36,904 nucleotides of DNA, from positions 1 to 36,904 of the forward strand of contig NZ_AYMU01000028.1 of the NCBI RefSeq assembly GCF_000633395.1, given 5' to 3'. A program made the position numbers and the translations under genes. A model generated the notes under the pieces. The model searched no databases. It had not been told where the DNA came from and saw nothing but the letters and a program-made list of their open reading frames with translations. This document shows positions 1 to 8,264 of this stretch, in pieces (within the stretch, counting starts at the first letter, position 1; each line of letters starts with the position of its first letter). The stretch is from Pseudomonas sp. PH1b (GTDB lineage Bacteria > Pseudomonadota > Gammaproteobacteria > Pseudomonadales > Pseudomonadaceae).

Positions 1-72
1 GCACCCGCACCCGCACCCACACCCGCACCCACACCCTTAGCACCCTTAGCACCCGTAGCACCCGTAGCACCG
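1..72 (+). repeat. In-frame tandem hexamer/nonamer repeat coding for Ala-Pro linker
   Basis: Six copies of GCACCC/ACACCC (1-36) are followed by two copies of TTAGCACCC and two of GTAGCACCC/G (37-72). All units are multiples of three and stay in the frame of the diguanylate cyclase gene, giving an Ala-Pro/Thr-Pro/Leu-Ala-Pro linker. Gain or loss of units would lengthen or shorten the linker without breaking the frame. The repeat may extend left of the window. Confidence 0.85.
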
Positions 73-1569
73 GCGCCGACCAGAGAAGAGCCGCAAGTCG
101 CGCCGGAACTTGCTATCGAACCGGTCACGAGTGTTGAGCCCGAAGCCTTCAGCATGCCTTCCCAAGCGCCGATCGCGGCAGTCTCGCCGCCCGTTCTGGA
201 ACAGGCCCAAGTGCCCGAACCCGAGCCTGCCCCGCGGATTGAGGATGAACCTCCAGAACCTGTGCCTGCACAGCTGGAGCCCGTGGCGCTGGCCGCCAAC
301 GAAGCCGTTTCGGTGGAGGCGCCACCTGGGCCCGTGGCTGAGGCTGCGGTCGAGGCTGCCCCGCTCAACCCCGACGAATTGCTACCCGTTCCGCGGGTGC
401 CGCCTGCGGTGTTGCTCGACAGCCTGCCGTTGCCGGCGGTGATGGCCGAGGCTCTGGCCGCCATCGATCCGGAGCAGCCGGAGCAGGATGTGCTCTACGC
501 GCTGCCCGACTCCCCCGAGCCTTCCTACAGTTCGGTGGCCAAGCACATCGAGGACACCCTGCTGGGCTTGCTCGATGACCTGAGCCTGCCGGAGCGCCAC
601 CGGCCCCAGGCCGAGGCCATGCGTGATCGTCTGCAACATGGTCTGAACTGGTACGAATTGTTGCCGATCCTCGATGATCTGGCGGTGTTGATGCTGGCAA
701 TCACCGATTCGGGCCAGCATGAGTTCGAGAACTACCTCAAGCACCTCAACGAGCGCCTGGAGGCTTTCCAGAGCAACCTGCAGGCCGCCAGCGACGGTCA
801 TGCCGACAGCCATTCGGCAGCGCGCGCCATGGACACCCAGATCCGTGAGCAGGTCGATGGGCTGCAGAGCAGCGTGCAGGACGCGGCTGACCTGGATGAC
901 CTGAAACAGGTACTGGAAAGCCATCTGGAAGGCCTGTTGGGCACCATGGACCAGCATCAACAGCAGCGCGAGGAGCGCGAGAAGGAGGTGGCCGCCCGCT
1001 TGCAGAGCCTGGCGGAGCGAGTCTCGAGCATGGAGCAGGAAGCCCAGGGCTATCGTGAGCACCTGGAAGAGCAGCGCCAGAAAGCCTTGATCGACCCGCT
1101 GACCGGCCTGCCCAATCGTGCGGCCTGGAGCGAGCGCCTGGAACATGAAGTCGCGCAATGGCAGCAACACGGCAACAGCCTGCTGCTGGCCATGCTCGAC
1201 CTCGATCATTTCAAGCGGATCAACGACAACTACGGTCACCTGGCCGGCGACAAGGTGCTGAAGATCATCGCCACTGTGCTGCGCAAGCGTCTGCGGGGCA
1301 GCGACTTCATCGCCCGGTTTGGCGGCGAGGAGTTTGTCCTGCTGATGCCCGATACCCCGTGGCCGGCGGGTGTGCGCCTGGTGGAAAACCTGCGAGCGGC
1401 GATCGAGGCCTGCCCGTTTCACTTCAAGGGCGAGCCGGTGACCATAACCGTGTCGGTCGGCTTGAGTGCGTTCAAGGCCGGTGATCGCAGTGAACTGGTG
1501 ATCAAAAGAGCCGATCAGGCGCTGTACCGGGCCAAGGATGCGGGGCGCAACCGAGTGGAGGCAGGCTGA
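1..1569 (+). CDS. dgcH: Diguanylate cyclase (DgcH-type), 5' end outside the window
   Basis: The frame is open from base 1, so the start lies to the left; the first internal ATG (154) is not a believable start because the Ala-Pro-rich linker continues upstream of it. Order of parts: Ala/Pro/Glu-rich linker (about the first 150 codons), an alpha-helical middle region with predicted coiled coil (about 500-1100), and a C-terminal GGDEF domain (about 1090-1560). The active-site motif is GGEEF (1321-1335), preceded five residues earlier by an RGSD product-inhibition I-site (1294-1305). It should therefore make c-di-GMP from two GTP and be feedback-inhibited. Context matches P. aeruginosa PA5487 (dgcH), which lies beside ampDh2, kinB and algB; this assignment is by synteny and domain type. 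The long low-complexity linker is the odd feature. Confidence 0.85.
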   Translation, partial: APAPAPTPAPTPLAPLAPVAPVAPAPTREEPQVAPELAIEPVTSVEPEAFSMPSQAPIAAVSPPVLEQAQVPEPEPAPRIEDEPPEPVPAQLEPVALAANEAVSVEAPPGPVAEAAVEAAPLNPDELLPVPRVPPAVLLDSLPLPAVMAEALAAIDPEQPEQDVLYALPDSPEPSYSSVAKHIEDTLLGLLDDLSLPERHRPQAEAMRDRLQHGLNWYELLPILDDLAVLMLAITDSGQHEFENYLKHLNERLEAFQSNLQAASDGHADSHSAARAMDTQIREQVDGLQSSVQDAADLDDLKQVLESHLEGLLGTMDQHQQQREEREKEVAARLQSLAERVSSMEQEAQGYREHLEEQRQKALIDPLTGLPNRAAWSERLEHEVAQWQQHGNSLLLAMLDLDHFKRINDNYGHLAGDKVLKIIATVLRKRLRGSDFIARFGGEEFVLLMPDTPWPAGVRLVENLRAAIEACPFHFKGEPVTITVSVGLSAFKAGDRSELVIKRADQALYRAKDAGRNRVEAG

Positions 1570-1670
1570 AGCGCCTGCTGCTTCCTGTCTGAAAGCATTG
1601 TTTTGCCCATTGTGCCGGGATCAGTACGTTACACTGTTGCATTCCCGTTTTCAGCGTACTGCCCTTTGCC

Positions 1671-2450
1671 ATGAAACTTCTCGTTCTCGCTTTCTCGCTC
1701 CTGCTTCTTGCCGGCTGTTCCAGCGGCCCACGCATCGACACCAGCCATCCATCGGTCAACTACGACCAGCGTGCCCAATTCATCATCGTGCACTACACCT
1801 CGGCGTCCCTGGAGCGCTCCCTGGCCTTGCTGACCCACGGGCAGGTCAGCAGTCACTACCTGATTGGCGACGACAAGTCCGCCACCATCTACAAACTGGT
1901 GGACGAGCAGTACCGTGCCTGGCACGCCGGCGAAAGCCAGTGGCAGGGCCGCACCTGGCTCAACTCCAGCTCGATTGGTATCGAAATCGTCAACCCGGGC
2001 TTCCGTGACGGCCCCACCGGCCGGCTCTGGTACCCCTACAGCGAAGCACAGGTGCAGAACCTGATCGTGCTGCTCAAGGACATCAGCAAGCGCAACAACA
2101 TCTCCCCGCGTCACATCATTGGCCACAGTGACATCGCGCCCCAGCGCAAGCTCGATCCGGGCCCGCTGTTCCCCTGGAAACGCTTGGCCGATGCCGGGCT
2201 TGGCCTGTGGCCCAACGCCCAGGCGGTGGCGGCACAGCAGGCGGCATTTGCCGCGAGCCTGCCGAGCGTCAGCTGGTTCCAGCAGCAACTGGCGCAGCTG
2301 GGCTACACCACCCCGCAGACCGGTGAACTGGATACTGCGACCCGGAATGTGCTGGCAGCCTTCCAGATGCACTACCGACCGACCCTCTTCGATGGCACGC
2401 CGGATGCGCAGAGCGCGGCGATCCTGATGGTCCTCAACCAGACAGAATAA
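1671..2450 (+). CDS. ampDh2: N-acetylmuramoyl-L-alanine amidase lipoprotein, AmpDh2 type
   Basis: 259 residues. A short hydrophobic signal ends in the lipobox LLAGC (Cys16), so the protein should be lipidated and face the periplasm from a membrane, probably the outer one. The amidase_2 domain (about 33-175) shows the expected zinc ligands His41 (HYTS), His152 (HIIGHSD) and Asp162, and the acidic residue Glu105 in SIGIEI. The C-terminal part (about 195-255) looks like a peptidoglycan-binding domain. The family cleaves the bond between N-acetylmuramic acid and the stem peptide, on anhydro-muropeptides or the sacculus. The gene follows dgcH by about 100 bases and may share its transcript. The AmpDh2 identity rests on lipobox, length and position next to kinB/algB, as in P. 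aeruginosa. Confidence 0.88.
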   Translation: MKLLVLAFSLLLLAGCSSGPRIDTSHPSVNYDQRAQFIIVHYTSASLERSLALLTHGQVSSHYLIGDDKSATIYKLVDEQYRAWHAGESQWQGRTWLNSSSIGIEIVNPGFRDGPTGRLWYPYSEAQVQNLIVLLKDISKRNNISPRHIIGHSDIAPQRKLDPGPLFPWKRLADAGLGLWPNAQAVAAQQAAFAASLPSVSWFQQQLAQLGYTTPQTGELDTATRNVLAAFQMHYRPTLFDGTPDAQSAAILMVLNQTE

Positions 2451-2523
2451 TGACGCCGCCGGACGGTCCGCGTCGATTGCCCAATCAGTTGCTATAACTC
2501 ATTGGTAATCCTTCGGATCTCCC

Positions 2524-4146
2524 ATGATGCTGGCCTCTCGCGAGCCCCTGCGTACCTGGTTCCATCGCCCTTGGTTGCTGGCGACGCTGGCGGCTGTGTT
2601 GAGTGCGGCGGTGCTGGTGCTGGGCAGCGCCGGGGTGGCGATGCATCAGGTCCAGCAACGGGAAAGCGAGCAGATGAATGCCCAGGGCCAGCGTTTCCTG
2701 GAGCGTCTGGAGCAACTGTTCGGCCAGCTGCGCGAAGGCCTGGACGCGCTGGAGGCCCAGCCGCTGCGCGAGTGCAATGCGGACATGATCGCGATCCTGC
2801 AGCAGGTCAGCTACAGCTACCGCTTCATATATGAAGCGGTCTACATGGATGCCACTCAAACCTGTTCCAACTGGCCACGGCAGAACCTGCGGCCCTCCCT
2901 CAGGGCCCCGGACATTCACGGGCCGACCTATAGCTACTGGCTCAATACCTCGACCCAGCCCAACGAGAACCTTGCCGCGCTGATGCTGGGCCGGGGCAAT
3001 TTTCGCGTGGCCACTTCCCGCGGGCATTTGACCGATGTGGTCGACCTGCCGGCAGGCGGTAGCCTGATGGTGGTGGTGGATCACGGGGCCCGGGCGATCC
3101 CGGTGCTGGGCCCGGCCCGGGCATGGCCGCCTGTGGAGCCCTGGCGGGGCGGTCGCGACGGGCCGTTGCAGGTCACCCCTGACCTGTTGGTCTATCGCAT
3201 GCCGACCCGGAACCCCGAGTATCAGCTGGTGCTGGTGACCCCCCGGGCCAGCATGCAAGCGAAGCTGCTGGACGGCTGGTGGTGGCTGTTACCGATCAGC
3301 CTGTTGCTCGCGCTGTTCATCGGCGGCCTGGTCTATCAGCTGGCACGCCAGCGCCTGTCATTGGGGGCGGAGTTGCAGGGGGCCTTGCGGCGCGGAGAGC
3401 TGCAGGTGCTGTACCAGCCGATCTTCGACCTGAGCAGCCGCCTTTGTGTGGGGGCCGAGGCCCTGCTGCGCTGGCGCCGTCCGGATGGCACCCTGACCAG
3501 CCCCGACCTGTTCATCCCGCTGGCGGAGAATACCGGGCAGATCCGCCAGATCACCGACTTCGTCCTGCAGCGCCTGCTGGAGCAACTGGGGCATGTGTTG
3601 CGAGCCAATCCGCAGCTGTACATCTCGGTCAACCTGGCGGCCTGCGACGTGATGGTGCCGCGTATCGGCCTGGTCATGGCGCGGCTGCTAGCGTTGCACC
3701 AGGTGGCGGCGCGGCAGATTGCCTTCGAGGTGACCGAGCGTGGCCTGATCGATGTGGTGGTGGCGCGTGACAACCTGCAGGCTCTGCGCGATGTCGGGCA
3801 TCAGGTGCTGATCGATGACTTTGGCACCGGTTATTGCAGCCTGGCCTACCTGCAAAGCCTGCCGGTGGACTGCCTGAAGATCGACAAGGCCTTCATCGAT
3901 GCCCTGGGACACGATGCCGCCAGTAGCGGCGTGGCGCCCCACATCATCCGCATGGCCCACGCCCTGAAGCTCAAGGTGATTGCCGAGGGCATCGAGTTTG
4001 AAGACCAGGCGCTGTTGCTCAGCAGCGAGGGGGTGAGCTATGGCCAGGGCTGGTTGTTCGCCCATGCCTTGAGCGCCTTGCAGTTCACCGAGATGATCAC
4101 CCGTGGGCGACGCCTGGTGGCCAGGCGCCTGGACGATGAAGCCTGA
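2524..4146 (+). CDS. EAL c-di-GMP phosphodiesterase with CSS-type periplasmic sensor
   Basis: 540 residues. A membrane segment lies at about 17-40, a periplasmic domain at 45-255, a second membrane segment (WWWLLPISLLLALFIGG) at about 257-278, and a cytoplasmic EAL domain at about 290-530. EAL is intact at residues 312-314 (EALLR) and DDFG is at 431-434, so hydrolysis of c-di-GMP to pGpG is expected. The periplasmic domain has Cys84 and Cys114 in the CSS arrangement; the second reads Cys-Ser-Asn instead of Cys-Ser-Ser. In enterobacterial PdeB/PdeC-type proteins these cysteines form a DsbA/DsbB-controlled disulfide that sets activity; the same control here is inferred. The gene runs head-on into kinB with a 4-base gap. 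There is no GGDEF domain. Confidence 0.85.
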   Translation: MMLASREPLRTWFHRPWLLATLAAVLSAAVLVLGSAGVAMHQVQQRESEQMNAQGQRFLERLEQLFGQLREGLDALEAQPLRECNADMIAILQQVSYSYRFIYEAVYMDATQTCSNWPRQNLRPSLRAPDIHGPTYSYWLNTSTQPNENLAALMLGRGNFRVATSRGHLTDVVDLPAGGSLMVVVDHGARAIPVLGPARAWPPVEPWRGGRDGPLQVTPDLLVYRMPTRNPEYQLVLVTPRASMQAKLLDGWWWLLPISLLLALFIGGLVYQLARQRLSLGAELQGALRRGELQVLYQPIFDLSSRLCVGAEALLRWRRPDGTLTSPDLFIPLAENTGQIRQITDFVLQRLLEQLGHVLRANPQLYISVNLAACDVMVPRIGLVMARLLALHQVAARQIAFEVTERGLIDVVVARDNLQALRDVGHQVLIDDFGTGYCSLAYLQSLPVDCLKIDKAFIDALGHDAASSGVAPHIIRMAHALKLKVIAEGIEFEDQALLLSSEGVSYGQGWLFAHALSALQFTEMITRGRRLVARRLDDEA

Positions 4147-4150
4147 CGTT

Positions 4151-5935
4151 CTACAGCGGCAGAGCCAAATAGAACTGAGTGCCCTGCCCGGGTCTTGAGT
4201 AGACGCCCATGCGCCCGCCATGGAGCTGGACGATTTCCTTGCACAGCGCCAGCCCCAGCCCGGCACCGCCCTTCTTGCGGCCCACCTGGACAAAGGGTTC
4301 GAAGATCCGTCCTTGCTGACCGTAGGCGATGCCCTCGCCATTGTCCTCGACGCTGACGATCACCCGCTCGCCGTGGCGTCGAGCCTGCAGGCGGATCTGG
4401 CCGCCGCCGGCGGTATGGCGCAAGGCGTTGTCGATCAGGTTGTCCAGCACCCGTTCCAGCTGTGGCCGGTCGGCATGCAGGCGCGGCAGAGGCGCCTGGA
4501 TCTCCAGCAGCAGGTTGATGCCTTGCTGCTGAGCCTGTTCGGTGAAGCGTCCCTGTGCCTGTTCCAGCAGCTCATCCAGGGAACAGGGGGCGAGGCTGAG
4601 TTTCTGCAGGCCGTTCTGGTAGCGGGAGAAGTTCAGCAGGTCGTTGATCAACTGCATCAGGCGCTGCATCTCTTCGTTGACCGTATTGAGCAGGTCGGCC
4701 TCGCGGGATTCCTCGGCAAAGTGCAGGCGCTCCTGCAGCAGCCCGAACGCCATGTGCATGCCCGTGACCGGGGTGCGCAGTTCATGGGAGGCGCGCAGCA
4801 CGAACTCGCTGCGGACCCGTTCGAAGGCCCGTTGTTCGGTCACGTCATGCAGGACCATCACCGCGCCAAGAATATGCCCCTGGGTATGGCTGACCGGGGT
4901 CAGGCTGTAAGTCAGCAGGCGCGACTCGCCGTCGACCTCGACATCCAGGTCTTCCGGAGCCCGTTCCAGGTTGCCGCCACGCAGCACCAGCTGCAGTTGC
5001 TCGTCCAGCTCCGGACGCTGCAGGGCACTGCCCAGGCCCTGGCCGAGGCGCTCCTGGTCCCAGCCCAGTTGCCGCTGGGCCACCGGGTTGAGGTGTTCCA
5101 GGCGGCCTTGGCGGTCGATCATCAGCAAGCCGTCGTCGATGCTGTCGAGCACCGCCTGCAGGCGCTGCTGACCTGCCAGCAGTTCGTCGACATTGGTTGC
5201 CTGATGTTGGCGCAGGGCTTCGGCCATGATGCCGAAGCGCCGGGTCAGCAGGTTCATTTCCGCTGCCGCCGAGATTGGCAGGGTGACATCGAAATTGCCT
5301 TCGCCGATCTTGTCCGCGGCCTTGGCCAGGGCTTCGATCGGCCCGCCAAAGCGCCGGGCGATGGCGTGGGCGGTGATGAAACCGATGATCAGTACCGCCA
5401 GGCCCACCAGGCCGAGCAAGCCGGCCACCAGCAGGGCCCGGTCGCGTGACTGGTGCTGCACCTGGTTGATGTTGTCCAGGGCCTGCTTGTGCTCGTTGAT
5501 CAGCCCATTGCGCAAGGTATTGAAGCGCTCGGTCAGCTCGTTGTTGTCACTCAGTCCGTTGGGGAGGCTGTTGTGTTCGAAGGCCTGGAAAAAACTCAGG
5601 TAGTCGCTGCGAGCCTGCGTGAAACCGCTTTGCCCCGGGTTCTGCTGCTCGTGGGCGATCCCCTGGTCGAGCAGCTCCAGGTAGTGCTGCCTGGAGGTTT
5701 CCAGGGCCGCACGGTCGGGCTTGTTGCTGAGCATGAGGATCAGCTGGTCCCCCAGGGTCTGGCGCAGCTTGAGCCCCAGGTCGAGGGTGATGAAGTTGTT
5801 GCGGATCAGCGATTCCTGGGTGCTGGCCATCTGCATCACGCTGACCAATCCGAGTATCAGCCCCAGCAGGGCCACGGTCATCAGCGCCGAGATGCTCAGA
5901 AACAGCCGAGTGCGCAGTTTCATCGCTAACTTCAT
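4151..5935 (-). CDS. kinB: Two-component sensor kinase KinB
   Basis: 594 residues. Membrane segments at about 10-33 and 168-190 bracket a helical periplasmic sensor. They are followed by HAMP (about 190-243), PAS (about 255-365), HisKA with phospho-accepting His384 in RASHELRTPV, and a HATPase domain with the N box DNLIDNALRH, G1 VEDNGEGI and G2 GAGLGLAL. The Pro five residues after His384, known in P. aeruginosa KinB to matter for phosphatase activity, is present. It begins 10 bases after the algB stop, so the two are one operon. In P. aeruginosa KinB mainly dephosphorylates AlgB and controls alginate and virulence; the signal is not certain. Two near starts exist (codons 1 and 5); the upstream one is used here. 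Confidence 0.92.
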   Translation of the reverse strand: MKLAMKLRTRLFLSISALMTVALLGLILGLVSVMQMASTQESLIRNNFITLDLGLKLRQTLGDQLILMLSNKPDRAALETSRQHYLELLDQGIAHEQQNPGQSGFTQARSDYLSFFQAFEHNSLPNGLSDNNELTERFNTLRNGLINEHKQALDNINQVQHQSRDRALLVAGLLGLVGLAVLIIGFITAHAIARRFGGPIEALAKAADKIGEGNFDVTLPISAAAEMNLLTRRFGIMAEALRQHQATNVDELLAGQQRLQAVLDSIDDGLLMIDRQGRLEHLNPVAQRQLGWDQERLGQGLGSALQRPELDEQLQLVLRGGNLERAPEDLDVEVDGESRLLTYSLTPVSHTQGHILGAVMVLHDVTEQRAFERVRSEFVLRASHELRTPVTGMHMAFGLLQERLHFAEESREADLLNTVNEEMQRLMQLINDLLNFSRYQNGLQKLSLAPCSLDELLEQAQGRFTEQAQQQGINLLLEIQAPLPRLHADRPQLERVLDNLIDNALRHTAGGGQIRLQARRHGERVIVSVEDNGEGIAYGQQGRIFEPFVQVGRKKGGAGLGLALCKEIVQLHGGRMGVYSRPGQGTQFYLALPL

Positions 5936-5945
5936 AGGGTGTTGC

Positions 5946-7292
5946 TCACAGGTTGTACTGTTTGCGCTTGCGGTACAGCGTCGAAGCGTCGATGCCCAGG
6001 GTTTTTGCCGCCTGGTCGAGGGTGTCGCTGGTGGCCAGGACAGCGCCGATATGGGCCTTCTCCAGCTCGTCCAGGCTCAAGGCGGCGCCGATCCGCGGGG
6101 CGTTGTTGGTGACGTGCTCACTCATGCCCAGGTGGCTGATTTCCACCCGCTCCTGGGGACAGATGATGCTTGCCCGCTCCACCACGTTGCGCAACTCGCG
6201 AATATTGCCCGGCCAGCGGTAGTTCAGCAGGGCTTCCCGAGCCTCGTCGCTGAAGCCTCGCGCCGGTCGCGAATATTCTTTGACGAAGCGTGCCAGGAAG
6301 CGATCGGCCAGGGTCAGGATGTCTTCGCTGCGCTCGCGCAGGGGCGGCAGGTGCAGGGTGATCACATTGAGGCGGTACAGCAGGTCTTCACGGAAACGCC
6401 CATCGCGCACCATGTCCTCAAGGTTGAGGTTGGTAGCGGCGAGGATGCGCACATCGGCGCGGCGGGTCACCGGGTCGCCGACCCGCTCATATTCCTTGTC
6501 CTGGATAAAGCGCAGCAGCTTGGGCTGCAGGGTCAGGGGGAAGTCGCCGATTTCGTCGAGAAACAGGGTCCCGCCATCGGCCTGGTTGACCCGGCCCAGG
6601 GTGCTCTCGCTGGCCCCGGTGAAGGCGCCGCGGCTGTGGCCGAAGAGCTCGCTTTCCATCAGTTCGGCGGTCAGGGACGGGCAGTTGATGGTCACGCAGG
6701 ATTTCTTCGCCCGCTTGCTCCAGCCATGGATGGCCCGTGCCAGTTCGCCTTTACCGGTGCCGGACTCACCGAGAATCAGGATGTTGGCGTCCGTGCTGGC
6801 CACCTGGCGGGCAGTCTCCAGTACCACTTTCATGGCCGGACTGTGGGAGTCCAGGCCGTCCTTGGGTTTGCGCACCTCGCCTTCCAGGGCTTCCAGGCGC
6901 GCCGAGAGCTGGCGCACTTCCAGTTGCTTGGCAGTGGCCAGGCGCAGCTGGTCGGGGCTGCAGGGCTTGACCAGGTAGTCGGCGGCGCCGGCCTGGATGG
7001 CGTCGACCGCGGTGTCCACGGCGGAATGGGCGGTGACGATCACTACCCGCATCCAGGGTGCCTGGGTGCGCATCTGCGCGAGCACGTCGAGGCCATTGTC
7101 TTCGCCCAGGCGCAGGTCAAGGAAGCACAGGTCGAACACCTGGCGTTGCAGCAGAGCGTCCGCCTGGGCCGCGCTGTTGGCTGTGGCCACGGTGTAGCCC
7201 TCGTCTTCCAGGCAATAGCGGAAGGTGCGAAGGATTGCGGATTCGTCATCCACCAGAAGGATGCGGCCCTGATTCTCCGGCGCTGACTGCAT
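5946..7292 (-). CDS. algB: NtrC-family response regulator AlgB
   Basis: 448 residues. The receiver domain (about 8-120) has Asp59 as phosphorylation site. The AAA+ domain (about 145-380) has Walker A GESGTGKG at 175-182 and an intact sigma-54 contact loop GAFTGA at 222-227. A Fis-type helix-turn-helix lies at the C-terminus (about 405-445, ending in STLYRKRKQ). AlgB is the partner of KinB and in P. aeruginosa is needed for full alginate gene expression, although its best known target algD is not a simple sigma-54 promoter. The intact GAFTGA loop and the sigma-54 promoter lying 350 bases upstream on the other strand make that promoter an obvious candidate target. First gene of the algB-kinB operon. 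Confidence 0.93.
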   Translation of the reverse strand: MQSAPENQGRILLVDDESAILRTFRYCLEDEGYTVATANSAAQADALLQRQVFDLCFLDLRLGEDNGLDVLAQMRTQAPWMRVVIVTAHSAVDTAVDAIQAGAADYLVKPCSPDQLRLATAKQLEVRQLSARLEALEGEVRKPKDGLDSHSPAMKVVLETARQVASTDANILILGESGTGKGELARAIHGWSKRAKKSCVTINCPSLTAELMESELFGHSRGAFTGASESTLGRVNQADGGTLFLDEIGDFPLTLQPKLLRFIQDKEYERVGDPVTRRADVRILAATNLNLEDMVRDGRFREDLLYRLNVITLHLPPLRERSEDILTLADRFLARFVKEYSRPARGFSDEAREALLNYRWPGNIRELRNVVERASIICPQERVEISHLGMSEHVTNNAPRIGAALSLDELEKAHIGAVLATSDTLDQAAKTLGIDASTLYRKRKQYNL

Positions 7293-7528
7293 TTCCTCGG
7301 CTCCTTTAATAAATGATCTTATTTAGTCCCGGAAAAATCGGGCAAGTTGCAAGGTTGATTCTGATTGATTCCACCGCTCGCGGGTTGGATATCTCCGCCT
7401 GGAGTGGCTAACAGTCTGAATTATTGGGTGTTTTGCCAAGGATAGACGTTACCTGGGTCTGTATCAGGCTGCTGGCCGATCGGCAAAGTTCCCACTGTGA
7501 TCAAAAAGCATCCAATAAACGGTTGCGC

Positions 7529-7574
7529 GATCGTGCAATTCGCACGGTCTGCTCGGGGGCATCGTGCAGGATGC
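7529..7574 (+). promoter_or_regulatory. Two phased dyad sites upstream of a sigma-54 promoter (enhancer candidate)
   Basis: The first dyad is GATCGTGC / GCACGGTC with a 5-base spacer (7529-7549), 7 of 8 positions complementary. The second is GCATC / GATGC around GTGCAG (7559-7574). Both contain ATCGTGCA (7530-7537 and 7561-7568), and the copies are 31 bases apart, about three helical turns. They lie roughly 70-115 bases before the -24/-12 element, the usual place for activator sites of NtrC-type proteins. AlgB is encoded next door, but which activator binds is inference. Confidence 0.5.
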
Positions 7575-7642
7575 GTAAGAGGAGCATCTTTTGCTTGATC
7601 GTAAGTAATTGATTTTATTGAAAATAATCTCAACCTAAAAGC

Positions 7643-7658
7643 TGGCATGCAGACTGCA
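7643..7658 (+). promoter_or_regulatory. Sigma-54 (RpoN) -24/-12 promoter
   Basis: TGGCATGCAGACTGCA matches the RpoN consensus TGGCAC-G-N4-TTGCA at 14 of 16 positions. It keeps the invariant GG (-24) and GC (-12) at the required 10-base spacing. A very AT-rich stretch (7596-7638), suitable for IHF bending, lies between it and the dyads. The nearest downstream gene starts at 7732. Start of transcription is expected near 7670. Confidence 0.65.
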
Positions 7659-7731
7659 ACAACCCTCCTATCGAGAAGCGCCGCAATGGCTTCCATAACA
7701 ACATCGTCACTGGTGTCGGAGGAGTTTCAGG

Positions 7732-8016
7732 ATGAACCGCCAACGTCTTGCCCAACTGCGTATTTCGCCACTGCATCTGCAGCAGGCCCTGTTTGCCAGC
7801 CTTGCGCTGCTGGTCACGCTGATTGCCGGGCAGCAATTCATCCGTTGGCAGGACAGTGAAGTCCCCGCTCCACGACTGCCGATGCACCATGCTACCCAAA
7901 CCCATTTCAGTTCGATGAGCCGCCAGCTCAACGACGCCACCCCCCTGCAACTGATGGCGGTCGACCAGGCGCAACCCGCGCTGGACGCACCCCGTCAGGA
8001 GCGCTGGGTGTTCTAG
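7732..8016 (+). CDS. Small single-pass membrane protein, unknown function
   Basis: 94 residues, preceded by a strong ribosome site GGAGGAG six bases before ATG. One hydrophobic segment at about 20-38 (ALFASLALLVTLIAG) follows a short basic N-terminus. The remaining 55 residues are polar, rich in Gln, Pro and Ala, and probably periplasmic. I do not recognise a family. It is the first gene after the sigma-54 promoter and is followed 81 bases later by the DUF1328 gene and then the Ivy-type gene. A role with these in envelope stress or in the AlgB response is possible but not shown. Confidence 0.6.
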   Translation: MNRQRLAQLRISPLHLQQALFASLALLVTLIAGQQFIRWQDSEVPAPRLPMHHATQTHFSSMSRQLNDATPLQLMAVDQAQPALDAPRQERWVF

Positions 8017-8097
8017 GCACCAAGGCCTGGCCCGCACCTGCGGCGCCCGGCTGGCTTCACCGGCAGCACCCCCTATAGAAGAGTAAGGAGAATCATC

Positions 8098-8262
8098 ATG
8101 CTGAGCTGGGCAATCACATTCCTGATCATTGCCATTGTCGCTGCAGTACTGGGCTTCGGTGGTATCGCGGGCACCGCCACGGGTATCGCCAAGATTCTCT
8201 TTGTCGTGTTCCTGGTGATGTTCATCGCTTCGTTCTTCTTTGGCCGTCGTGGCCGAGGCTGA
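8098..8262 (+). CDS. DUF1328 small membrane protein
   Basis: 54 residues (MLSWAITFLIIAIVAAVLGF at the start), with two hydrophobic segments separated by a Gly/Thr-rich turn (GGIAGTATG) and a short basic tail FFGRRGRG. This is the typical size and pattern of DUF1328 (YtjA-type) proteins, whose function is unknown and which are often stress-induced. The ribosome site AAGGAG lies 8 bases before the ATG. The stop is 2 bases before the ATG of the Ivy-family gene, which implies co-translation. Confidence 0.85.
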   Translation: MLSWAITFLIIAIVAAVLGFGGIAGTATGIAKILFVVFLVMFIASFFFGRRGRG

Positions 8263-8264
8263 CC

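Noticed and set aside
4220..5449. Long open frame (409 codons) opposite kinB
   Set aside because: Lies wholly antisense to a well recognised histidine kinase; the sequence is Gln/Gly-rich without family features, as expected for a mirror frame in high-GC DNA.
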